A DNA stretch of 64,000 nt from Takakia lepidozioides (taxonomy: Eukaryota > Streptophyta > Takakiopsida > Takakiales > Takakiaceae). Below are positions 1-10,190 of the stretch, in pieces. Below the pieces are notes generated by a model. That model made no database searches. It worked only from the letters and a program-made list of their open reading frames with translations, and was not told the origin of the DNA. The stretch is taken from positions 59,226,042 to 59,290,041 of the forward strand of contig CM060734.1 in NCBI GenBank assembly GCA_030704615.1, read 5' to 3'. Positions within the stretch are counted from its first letter, which is position 1. Every line of letters starts with the position of its first letter. The position numbers and the translations under genes are program-made.

Positions 1-840
1 TCTTCTCATACTCTGCTCGACAGGGTTACAGGGCATTACTTCGTGCCAGACCTCTCACCACAAAATGGGAGGGCAAATGGAATCATGAGAGATTCAGCGA
101 GGAAAACTGGAAGGGCATCTGGTCAATAGTCTGGGAGAAGAAAAAGCCTGCCAAGATAAGTGCCTTTTCTGTGGCAGATAGCCAACAGAGTCCTCAAATA
201 GAGTCCTCAACAGAGTCCTAATTTAAACTTCAACGCTGCTACCCAGGCTGTGTGGATGCTGTCCTGACCAAACAATAGAAACCCAGGAGCACTGTCTCTT
301 TCAATGCCTAGCACCGAAAATTATCACGCCCTTGGTCCAATCATTCTACAGAAATTGGGAGCCCTTCAACCTTCACTCCGTGAAAATCCTCCTCAACTAC
401 AGTCAAACAAGGAAAGCAAAAGCTCAGGACTGCCCGGTTTTTGAAGTGCTAAGATACTCAGTTCTCTGGAACATATGGAAAGGTCGATGTGCATGGATCT
501 ACAACAAGGAAAATACATCCGCAACTGCTATTTTGACTCTTGTCTTCTTCGATCTCAAAGTAGCAGCTAAAAAAAAATGGGCTTCCTTGTGTGCAGAGGT
601 TGTCAGGAAACCTGAGCGCCAGCCTGCACTACTCCATGCCTTCCAGACAACTTGGGCCCACCTCGGAATCATTTGTCGCTTCCCTTATGATCTCTCCTGT
701 ATTTGGACAGAGGGCATCCCCTCCTACTGGGAAGGACACAGAGGACTGCTCTTCAGCATCCCCAGAGTTTGAAAGATCGGAGATCAACTGGAAGCATGTC
801 ATGTCCTCCTCAACAGCGCGCCTCTACTTCCACCGTTAGA
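1..840 (+). pseudogene. LINE ORF2 C-terminal remnant with zf-RVT zinc knuckle
   Basis: This is the 3' part of a non-LTR retrotransposon reverse-transcriptase ORF. Around 100-180 the plus strand reads like the usual W-(K)-I-W...KIS-F stretch before the knuckle. Around 240-320 there are cysteines followed by E-T-Q-E-H-C-L-F-Q-C, the zf-RVT pattern of plant LINEs. The frame then stays open from 332 to 772 (VQSFYRNW, VLWNIWKGRCAWIYN). Frameshifts and stops near 170-290 break the ORF, so it is dead. The element is cut off at the window's left edge, so its 5' part is unseen. The family assignment rests on motif reading, not a search. Confidence 0.75.
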
Positions 841-1316
841 ACTCTTATTTCTCTGCTCTAATCCAATCCCCCACTTTGTCTCACTCTCGCCTCTCTCTAT
901 CCTGCCTGCTCCTTCTTCACCATCCCCCTTCACTACCACCCCATTCCGTCGAACCCCCGATCCTACCTCTGCCAAGTATTCTTAGGGCTAGAGTCCTCTT
1001 CTAACCCTCTTCCCTCCCACTCGCTAAATTACGCTCTTATCACCCTAATGCTACACTCCACCAGCATGGATAATCAACTGAGGGCTGGAGCCTCTCCACA
1101 CTTGGAGTTTCTAGTGATTTAATTCACGTCTTATGGTGTCGTCTTGTTACAGTTACTAGCTCTACGTTATCTGGCACAGCCTCCTGTGTGACATGCCTTA
1201 TGGCAGCCTTTGGCAACCGAGGGTTTTTTTTTTTTCCCTCCAATAATTATAATAAAGTTTGAGCAGGGCCTCAGTCCATTTTCAAAAACCAAAAAAATAA
1301 AAATAAAAATAAAAAT
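841..1316 (+). repeat. LINE 3' UTR and A-rich tail
   Basis: This follows directly on the RT remnant. It is C/T-rich, then has a T-run at about 1217-1230, then the stretch ccctccaataattataataaagtttgag, described here by position 1237-1262, and ends in repeated AAAAAT units at about 1285-1316. A 3' UTR ending in an A-rich microsatellite is typical of plant L1-type LINEs. The element's 3' end is therefore set at about 1316. Confidence 0.7.
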
Positions 1317-2280
1317 GCAAAGGGAAAAAGTCCGGGAAATAGATATAGTCTAGGGACTTCAACAGGGAAATCACATCCCAAAATGCATAGGGAAAGAAAG
1401 AGGGAAATTATATTAGAGGAAATAAAGAGGGAATCTATGTTCTAGGAATTAAGTTAGGAGGAAAATTCATATCCTAGGGAATTGCAAGCAAACAGAATAA
1501 ACAGAGAAATTAACATATCTCCAGGGGACTTCAAATAGGGAAATTATATTTTTAAAATTCATAGGGTAATAAAGAGGGAATTTATATTTTTGAATTTCAA
1601 GAGGGAAGACAAATATGGGCCAAGGGATTTAAAGGCAAAAAATTAATAAATGAAAACTTAATATATTTTCCAGGGGTCTTCAATATCCTAAATGCATGGG
1701 GATATAAAAAATGCATTTATATTCTAGGAGCAGACTAGGTTGATTAATATCTTAATAGCTTAGGACTTGAGATGCAAAGGGAAACAAATAAAGAACCAAA
1801 ATGACACATCTAAATTTGCCATAGGAAAAGGGGAAAGAAAGATATTTATGTTGCAAAAGATATATATATTCCATAAGGATTTGAGTTAAGAGCCTCACTT
1901 ATATACCAATAAGTGCTCCGGTCTCACGCGTTTGAGCCACTACATTTCCGTGACACTCTAGACATTCAATATTGAGTTCAAGCATGTTATATGAGCCCAC
2001 GAGCCCTACCATATTTGGCCACTGCATCAGGATATGAGAATGCGATACGCTCGTTTAAGCTAGCCCTTTTTTACACCCTACAACACTTCACCTATGTGTT
2101 CTGCATGGCATCCTCCAAGTTGCCCATTTGCACCTATCCACCCTGAGACTCCTTTGGACAAGCATACATGATAAGAGAAACACTACCATCTAAGACAAAA
2201 AGTCGACCCTGTTCTTCAAATCCAAATTTGCTGCACACACCACAATCAATTTAGGTGAAAACTTCAGTACAAACAGGTTG
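1317..2280. repeat. Purine-rich degenerate repeat, no gene
   Basis: No coding frame is seen. The sequence repeats loose variants of 'ATAGGGaAAtAAAGAGGGAAttTATATT', with recognisable copies near 1383, 1417, 1505, 1561 and 1690. The copies are diverged and unevenly spaced. It may be old satellite-like DNA or TE filler. Confidence 0.4.
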
Positions 2281-2289
2281 CCACGTTCG

Positions 2290-2960
2290 TTATTGTAAGA
2301 ACAATGACTTTGCAAAAGTCTCAACCTTCAATACCCAGGGCCTTTCACTTAGTTGCCCTCATACACTTATATATGCCCTCACATGCTGATGACCTTACGC
2401 TGATCCTTGACATCCTACACACAATCTCAGTCACCGTTACCCAACCTATTAACCAGCACCACCACTTCATATTAGCAGGTGACTTCAATAGAGATATCGC
2501 CCTACTTGGCCATGCTTACAATGGCACGCACAAATCCCCATCCCCACTGGACCATGAATGGGCCAAATTTACTCAATTACATAAATTTTGATATATACCC
2601 GTTGACCACCACTACTCTAGACAAGGTGGACTTAACTACTCCTCATTAAGTCTACTAGACGGTTTCTACCTTCGAATACCGAGTGAGATTCCGGATTATC
2701 TTCAGTGCCAGATATGTGGATCAAATCCAAACATCCAAAATATCTCTCTTTTTACCTAGTTTTCATCTATATCTATCCCTATGTTCAACCAATCGCACAT
2801 CCACAATGACAATCCTCCCACCCTTTGTGATCATCTTCATTTCTATCCAAGATAAAAGATAAGAATGTAAGAAATCATTTGCTGGGACTCTGTACCTCGC
2901 AAAACTGATATAATTCCTCAAAGTAGTGCTTGTCTGAGCAGCCCGTTGCATGCTCCACTA
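2290..2960 (+). pseudogene. LINE endonuclease-domain fragment
   Basis: This is a fragment of the N-terminal apurinic-type endonuclease of a LINE ORF2. At about 2305-2335 one frame reads like the opening STFNTQGLS. In the open frame 2304-2591 there is HFILAGDFNRDIALLG, the conserved GDFN motif of the endonuclease/exonuclease/phosphatase fold. After a stop at about 2589 the homology seems to continue in shifted frames. No reverse transcriptase follows, so this is an internally deleted or broken copy, separate from the 3' remnant at 1-1316. Confidence 0.7.
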
Positions 2961-4780
2961 GGAATTGCCAGAAGGGACGACCATCATCCACATACTTCTC
3001 CACAGAAATGAAAAAGCACTGGAATCACATATGCCTACCCTCAAAGCCTTCCCTACTTGCAATTTTCAATTGACCATGCCTAACAGAAGACGCAAAGAGA
3101 GTAGTTTATCTTCAATTTCCTTAAACTTACACGGTGCACAACATACTTTGGAAATGAATACTAACACCTAGTGTGATGATCATATCAGTTTCGATGTAGG
3201 CTCCAGACAGGCATAGAGGACAAACAATTACCTCAAGATAGAGCGACACCATGTTTGTGAATACGCCAGAATCTCGTCCTCATTGTACACCAATTTTGCG
3301 ATAGACCTATCAAGCCAAGATCAATTACTTTTATCAAATGTACAGACGATCAGAGAGTTTTCCTTCCATTGGGAATCCGACAAGAATTCAGCAGCCTATG
3401 TCCCATGACTCTTTTACTCGCTGTCCCTTCTCCAACACAACAAAGAAATCCGACTAGAAGTAAAGTTTGGAAGCCAATGTTTTTCCTACATAGCAGACCA
3501 CGGAAAGAAACACGAGCAAAGACGAAGCTCGCTAAGTGCGACAGATACTAAAGGAATGTAAAGTGAAATGAAAATCACAAGATCTAAACTCTTAGAAAGA
3601 AGCTTAATTTACTGCAGATGGTAAGGAGGAAAACCAACGTGTGCAGCCGGCTAAGATGGGATCATGAGAGTGCCGGTAGCATCGACCAGCAGAGTCTTGT
3701 GTGTAAGACCACCATTGATATGGCAACGATGGTCTTCACAGTCACTCAATTCACTAGAATAATCGTATTGCAACTCTCGGCTGGACACCATAGTTGTGGC
3801 TGTTGTTTTCAAGGTTCTCATCTGCAGCCATAATGTTTTAGTGTTAGAAAATTACTTTTCAAAAGTTGAGGTTGACTGCTCTTTCTTCACTACAGAGATA
3901 AGCAACAAGTCACCCCACCAGCTGACGATACTCCATCCGTGACCCGAGACTCTTTAAGGAAAGATGGATGGATTGCAACTTTGCACACTTTCACTGCGTT
4001 TGCACCCCCACTGCAACACATCTCCTTTGGGGTTTTGCAAGCCCTGAATCTAGACTTACTTTCCCAAACATGAAGGTGCAAGCATGGAGATGGACAATGA
4101 GATTGGTGAAGAGTTTGACAAAGATAGCAACAGAGAAGGGGAAGAAGAGATTGAGACGGGGGGAGGAGGATCATGATGGGAGAGTGATGATGAGACAGAG
4201 CCGAATATGAAGGAACAAAATTTGAATTATATAAATGTGTGAAGATGTTTGCCAAACAACACACTGGGGAGCTGGCGGGCTCTCCACCACTTGTTTTTTT
4301 CTACAAGTGTTGGGGGGCGGGGGTTGGGGGGGGGAGATCCCCAGACAGCGTAATCAGGAACATTCTTCATTTTATAAAATCCCATTGTTCTATGTTGAAG
4401 TCCCTTGCAAAAATGCACATTAACATGATATTTTCAAAATTTTCCCAAGAGAAAATATTGTAGATTCCCCCATTTTTTATGAGAATCCCGGTTGAAAGGA
4501 TAATTTCCCATGTAGAGTCTAATCTTTACTAGGATGGACATTGATATCCCTTGTATACTAGTTTTATTTCCTTAGATAATAATGGGATTTCAACATTGCC
4601 TACATAACTACCTCCATCTACCAGGGAAATATAACGTGTTTTGCACCATTGTGCCACGGGACAAAGACATAAGTTCCTTGTGAAGGGAAGGGGGAGTCGA
4701 AGATGAGTTAGCAATCAGGGGCAATTTGCATGAGATGTTCAATAGCAGCGGGATAGCAGCAAAGAACCTGCAACGTGCGT
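2961..4780. other. Intergenic, no gene recognised
   Basis: Only short ORFs without recognisable domains occur here. A G-tract at about 4309-4337 (runs of 6, 4, 5 and 8 or more G) could form a quadruplex on the plus strand. I see no tRNA or protein-coding signal. Confidence 0.4.
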
Positions 4781-4863
4781 TGGATCACTCTTTAAAAAAG
4801 TATATGCCGCACCTCAGCACACCTCAGCACCTGGTTTGATTTTGGCATGTTGTTACTGAAGTG

Positions 4864-4922
4864 TAATAGTGTGGACGATACTACGTAATAGTGGTACTGG
4901 TAGGGTATCGTCCACATTATTA
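4864..4922. repeat. Small foldback (inverted repeat, 18-bp arms)
   Basis: The left arm 4864-4881 (TAATAGTGTGGACGATAC) and the right arm 4905-4922 are reverse complements at 17 of 18 positions, around a 23-nt spacer. This would form a stable hairpin. It lies just left of an orphan hAT terminus and could be part of a small non-autonomous element. No ORF is present. Confidence 0.7.
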
Positions 4923-4984
4923 TAAAGCAGATACCAAGCCAATACATGTATGAGACGAGTATATGCTAGATTGCGGCCTAAGAT

Positions 4985-5056
4985 GATACCAGACTGGTCT
5001 GGTATTTCATGCCAATATTGATACCAGTTTCTTATCGGTATACCAGTCCAACACTG
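4985..5056. mobile_element. Detached hAT terminus, same family as the 43.6-47.9 kb element
   Basis: Bases 5040-5056 read ATACCAGTCCAACACTG, identical over 17 nt to the right terminus of the hAT element at 47902-47918. Just inside, 4985-5006 carries GATACCAGAC-TG-GTCTGGTATT, nearly the same inverted subterminal motif as at 43644-43665. I could not find the matching left end or a second copy of the flanking CTATATCG, so this copy is truncated or decayed. Confidence 0.7.
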
Positions 5057-5958
5057 CTATATCGCTGACGAATTAACTATAGGTTCATTCACACCTGGTG
5101 CTACGTTCGTTGGTAAGCCCGATTATAACTCCCTCAGTTCAGACCACGCCATAAGTAAGTGACGTGGCACCGCTTATTCACAAGCCTATCTCGACCGTGG
5201 ACTGAATCAATTTCACATACTACGTCTGCACCTTGAGGTCGGATATATCTTCCACGCGCATGTAAATAGAAGAATGAGAATACTCATCAGGCGAACTAAT
5301 GCAATCTAGGGTCTCGAGGATGGTCTAGGAGGATTAAAGAATCTCAAAATTGAATGCACATGAAGTATGTTGTACCGGTTGATTGGCAAATTCTGTAGCA
5401 AGAGGGAATCTGCCCTCATGTGAATGCCATAGCCAACGATCCTAAGGAAAATTTGTGTGTGCCCCCAAACCACAAAATCAAAATGAGTGGTTGGACTGTG
5501 ATCGGCAAACTCCTTGATCCCAATCCTGTATCTGCCATCTGTGCAGAAAATGGGAAGCCTTAATGAATAATCAACGGGTTAGATCAGCTTCAGAAAACTA
5601 TTACAATCGCTCACCTCTGTGGGGTCTCTTCCTTTTGTGCTTCATATCAACTGCTTGCTTCTTACATTACATATCTTAATTCACCTCAATGTGGTCATAT
5701 CCATGTTGATACCTAGGAGTGACCAGACAAGTATCACTAACATCCCCACTTCAGTTTATACTGTACTGTTGAAGTCCATGGTGATTCTATGCCACGACAC
5801 TTGGACTATGAGTACTCTATATATGCAAGTTAATTAGCCACCATATGCAACATTTGCCTAGGTTTCTAATCACAATGCTTAATCCTAGAACCTAATCACA
5901 AAAACAACAAGAGCTGTCACCTTCTTTCTATCTCTCATCCTCTCTCGAACAGATATGG
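5057..5958. other. Intergenic, no gene recognised
   Basis: Short ORFs only, with no domain or RNA gene recognised. Confidence 0.35.
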
Positions 5959-6190
5959 TTGCAAAAGCTTCCCTTCTTCAATTTTTACCGAACATCAAAC
6001 CGACACATTTTGAATCCAGCCTTTATATCTGTTCTCTCTGCATGTAGCCATACGGGCCTAGTAGATGAGGGCCATCACTACTTGGGTTCCATGAGCCGAG
6101 ATTATGGCCTCACACCAACATTGGAGCAATTTTCCTGCGTCGTGTCAAACCTTCTTGGCCGTGTAAGGCGATTAGATTAGGCAGAGTAGC
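5959..6190 (+). pseudogene. PPR-protein gene fragment
   Basis: The frame reads FISVLSACSHTGLVDEGHHY, then SRDYGLTPTLEQFSCVV, then LLGRVRRLD. This is the canonical wording of the last P/L motifs before the E domain in plant PLS-type pentatricopeptide-repeat proteins. Only about 60 residues are preserved. There is no upstream PPR array, and a stop comes directly after the last motif at about 6178. It is best read as a fragment copied or left behind, not a working organelle RNA-editing factor. Confidence 0.75.
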
Positions 6191-6329
6191 AGATCCATTT
6201 TTGTGAATCTGAGCTCTTAGATGCAAATGAAGATGAAATACGTGAGGCTGGATATTTTGAGGAATAAATTCAATGAGAAGCATGCTTATATACATTTCTG
6301 TAAGAAGTGGGCCTTTCAATATGACATAT

Positions 6330-6560
6330 CATGAGGTCGTTTGATACCAGACCAATATTGATAATGCCCTTCTAAAAACTCTTGCTATTAATACTCATAA
6401 AACACCTCACCAATCATGTATATTGATACCACCATCGTATCCAAATCTCATATTTTTGCCAATACCAGTACCTCCCTGGTATCACAACTGGCCGGAGGCC
6501 TATATACCAGTACCAGTATGGTGTGTTCAAAAATATATAACACTGGTATATAGCTATTAA
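6330..6560. repeat. TACCAG/CTGGTA-rich hAT-like debris
   Basis: GATACCAG, ATACCAGTACC and CTGGTATC motifs recur in both orientations, as in the subterminal parts of the hAT element at 43.6-47.9 kb. No clear termini or target duplication are visible. It is probably an old relative or solo end. Confidence 0.5.
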
Positions 6561-7123
6561 TCCAGATTTCAATCTTGATTTTCCCATTTAAGTATGGAAT
6601 CTTTATCTCTCTCAAGATTCGGATCAACAAACTTGTCTTTAATTGGCTCCGAAAGGAGATAATGTCTACCACTCGAAAAGCCATGAGTTGTGCAACTCAT
6701 TTGTTGATTTCTACCACATTAGCTAGCCAAGTTGGGGCCATGGTTTGCAATAGCCAAATGGATCACAAACTCGTATCTGGGATGCTTATGCAACCTCAAA
6801 TGATCTTAGATACAGATCAACTCATATTGACAAATTTGCAAGTGGCATGAAAAAAATTGGACTAGTAAAATTTATAGTAGTTGTTATACTGTGTACAGTG
6901 AAACAACCATACAATTATGCTATAATATATATGTGGTATACTAGCTAGTATTCCATCCAATTCAGATCCAATGTCGAACGTTTTGATTTTTCGCCGAGTC
7001 CAAAATATTAATTAATCTACGCATTATGTTGCTATGCAGTTAGTTTGCATAGTGTATCATGTGTAGTTGTAGGTTCATTGGTTGTTTGAAAAAACTTGTT
7101 GTTTATTTGTAAGTTATGGTTTT
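6561..7123. other. Intergenic, no gene recognised
   Basis: AT-rich. One open frame (6575-6850 +) has no recognisable domain. Confidence 0.35.
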
Positions 7124-7519
7124 TCATTTGAAGGTCCATGGCTCGTTTGTGACAGGGCCCTTTGTCCTCCACTTGTCACGGGTCTCCACGTTGTCGAGAT
7201 ATATCCGCACATCCCTTCGTAGTTGGGGCAATATCTGTAATAACTGACCCAAGGCGATGTCCACCTTGCCGTCCATTACTTTCATAGCCAATTGCTGGGG
7301 TTCCGTTGCGAGTTGCTGGTGCTTTATGTCCAGCTCGTCGACCCATCCTCTCACCGTACTTGGTTCCTCCAGTTTGTTGTCTTCCACTACTGTGGGTAAC
7401 AAACTAAATGGCTCCAGCCTAGCCTGTTCGGATTGGGCTAGCTCCACCATCTTCTGTCGTAGTTTCTCATCTTTGTCCATACTGATTTGTTGTGGATAAA
7501 TAAACATGTTGATGTCCAC
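7124..7519 (-). pseudogene. Possible retrotransposon gag/linker fragment
   Basis: A 131-codon frame reads charged, helical sequence ending with IALGQLLQILPQLRRDVRIY. This resembles the segment between gag and protease in Ty3/Gypsy-type polyproteins, where a 'GQLL...P.LR' phrase recurs. No protease, RT or LTR was identified around it. The assignment is tentative, and a host-gene fragment is possible. Confidence 0.3.
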
Positions 7520-10190
7520 AGTTGTTTAATGTATCAAATACTTTGTTTTGTTTATCAAATGCCTTTAAGCATACTTATACTATGATTTACAGAAGAATAT
7601 GACTTTTTATGACAAAATGCTTCATTGCACGATACTTGGCAATGTTGGCATTCATTTGGCCTTGTACTTTCTTTGTGAAACCTGGGTATGGCTCGTACTT
7701 GAAAAGCATGTGGAGAACCTGCAGTGGCACACAGAACATTGTAAACTCCCCTCACTCAAAAGGGAAAGATATCATTGGCTGGCGATCAAAATTCAAAAAT
7801 GCATGATCAATATATAAGCTTCATTAGAGAAGGCTAGATTTTTCTGAAGTCCACCAATGCCCGTGGTAACCCAACTTATCATTGGTTGATTATTAGCCAT
7901 GCTCAACTAGATGACATACATTCTGTGCGCAATGAGCGCATCAACTTCCTTAAGAAAACTGCCAACTAGAAATTTTTCACAAGATGGTTACTAAACCCTA
8001 GAAAGTGGTCACCACAACCTAGACCGATTGAGTGCTTTAAGTCAGGCTCTTCATATTCAATTATGAACGTTGTTACTAGGTTGTAACTATCTTTTGGAAG
8101 AAAACTACATAGGGGAAGGACAACTTGATTGTCTCCACTGCTCCCGAAGTGTCCTCCAAAACCTGGAGTCTCTCCAAATCATTTCTACATTTCAGTTTAC
8201 TCTTCACCCCTACCTCACTTACCTCCAACAAGTATGCATGCTTTTGTCGCTACCACGATAGTGAGGAACTTCGATTTAGAATCATCGAGCCGTTCTGCAA
8301 GTAAAAAGAATGAGAAAGATATGAGGTTGTAATTAACATTGAACAATTCATTGGTCCTGCTTTTTAGAACATTCGATATAACACCCATGTATACGTGCAT
8401 ATATAATAGATTTAGGCAATATCAAGTGACTTGGTACATTCCAAGTCAATTTTCTTTTCAACTCCGATGAATTTCATGATGTCATTTTTTTTTACTGGTA
8501 CGGGATGTGACATTGTACTAAGATCATTGATATTTAATCATTTTATATTATGATGTTCATTGATTTTGTCTAAAGTCTTCCCCACTACAAGTAGTGAGTG
8601 GAGCCATTTGTGGTGTGTGAAGGTTGATGGTTTTTTTTCTTCCAGAACCACTGGAACGCACATGAAACATGCATCAACCAGGCTCTATCACCATCTTAAT
8701 TCTTGCCTGCAAAACACGTGACAAAATGGCTTCATTTAGATAGATAGACCAATAAAAAAGAGCCCTGCAAGCAGATATGAAGTAGATCTAATTTACCTCG
8801 TGAACTCAATGGATGTAGTAAAGTTGCTTATCAGCAACATTGTATGTGTGGTTGGTGTTGTTGAGTGCCATGAATCCAGTTTCATGGATTGATTCACATC
8901 GTTTTGACAAGTGAAGCTTGAAGAAAATAGCTCAACACAAATATGAGGGGGAGAGAGAGAGGCCAATTGGTAAAAGCTGTGAGAGAGCAGCAAAAGAACA
9001 TCAAATGAATGAAATTACCAGCATGCTACTCGAAGTAACTCGTGGAGCATTGCATGCCCGTTCGACCAAGAAACTCATATCGTTGTAGATGTCCTTGGAG
9101 AGGTCCTTACATTTTTTAATTCGTCCTAAACCAGGAAGGGAAGAGATAATATTAAAAAAAAAATTTAAGAGGGGAAGTAGCCTTCAGTAAAACTTTATTG
9201 ATAAGGAGAAAAAATAAAACCGGCCCGAGGGGCCATGAACTTAGCAAACACACCAACAAAGGTATAGGAGGAACCCATGATATCATTTTTAATTTTTTTT
9301 CTTTTTTACACTTACATAGTAGCACTAAAATACCTGGAGCAAGGCAGTGGGGCCGGAAATCACTGGCTAGCAGTTGTTAGGCTAGCAGGCGGGTGCGGCC
9401 GCCGGCCGGGGCCTTAAGAGCATCCCCACCCTTCTCACTGAAATGGCCCTCTACGTCCGTTTTGAAGAGGTTGGTTCAGGACTCTCGAAAGGTGTGTGAG
9501 GGGTCGGCTGCTTGTAGCCACACCCTTGCCCCCTATATGCAATGTCCCCGCCTTGCTGGAGTTCCGAGCGACGTTCTTATAAGCTCTGGCAAGCTTCTTC
9601 TCATAAGCTTCTCACACGCGCCAGCACGCTCTCACACATCCTTGGTTGGGACGACTGGGTTGCGGGATGGGTTGAGGACGCTGAATATCGTGCACGGATT
9701 CAGTGAAAGAGAGGTGGTTCAGTGTCCGCCCTTATCGGCGTATACGGAAGGGGGCAAAGGTGTCTATAAATAGCCTGACCTGTCAAACATGCACCAACTT
9801 GACCAGATGAACCACATCCTGTTTATATATATATGTAGTATTCCATCTATAAACATGGATGGAATATCTTCCCTACACCTGTCTTGAACTAATTGGCTTT
9901 GCCAATTTTTACATCCTGCCTTGAAAAGGCAGGCCACTAAAATGAAGGAACCAATAACTTAATGACAAATAAAGACACAATCTCAAGAGACGCACTCGTT
10001 GGCGCCCTTCGATCACGCCACGTCGCAGTTCGCAATTGCTGCGTGCTCTGCTCTGCTCTGCTCTGCTCTGCGAGGGTTTGTTGGCAAGCGCGCGACGAGG
10101 GTTTCACGTTTGAACAAGACGAGGGTTTCATGTTTGAAGAAGACGAGTAAGGGATTGCGCGGATCGGAGGATCGGAGGGAGGGTTAGAGA
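7520..10190. other. Intergenic and upstream region of the SWAP gene
   Basis: No convincing gene. At about 9130-9220 an A-run is followed by AGTAAAACTTTATTGATAAG, the reverse complement of a TE-type AATAAAGTTTTACT 3' end, suggesting a minus-strand element tail. From 9,380 the sequence becomes GC-richer. The 200 bp before 10,191 are CG-rich and are the likely promoter and 5' UTR of the next gene. No clear TATA box was seen. Confidence 0.4.
10043..10071. repeat. (GCTCT)n microsatellite in the putative 5' UTR
   Basis: Five to six units of GCTCT lie about 120 bp upstream of the SWAP-gene start codon. The tract is pyrimidine-rich and repeat length may vary between individuals. Confidence 0.8.

Noticed and set aside
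6575-6850. 91-codon plus-strand ORF
   Set aside because: No recognisable motif, AT-rich composition, next to transposon debris. No support as a gene.
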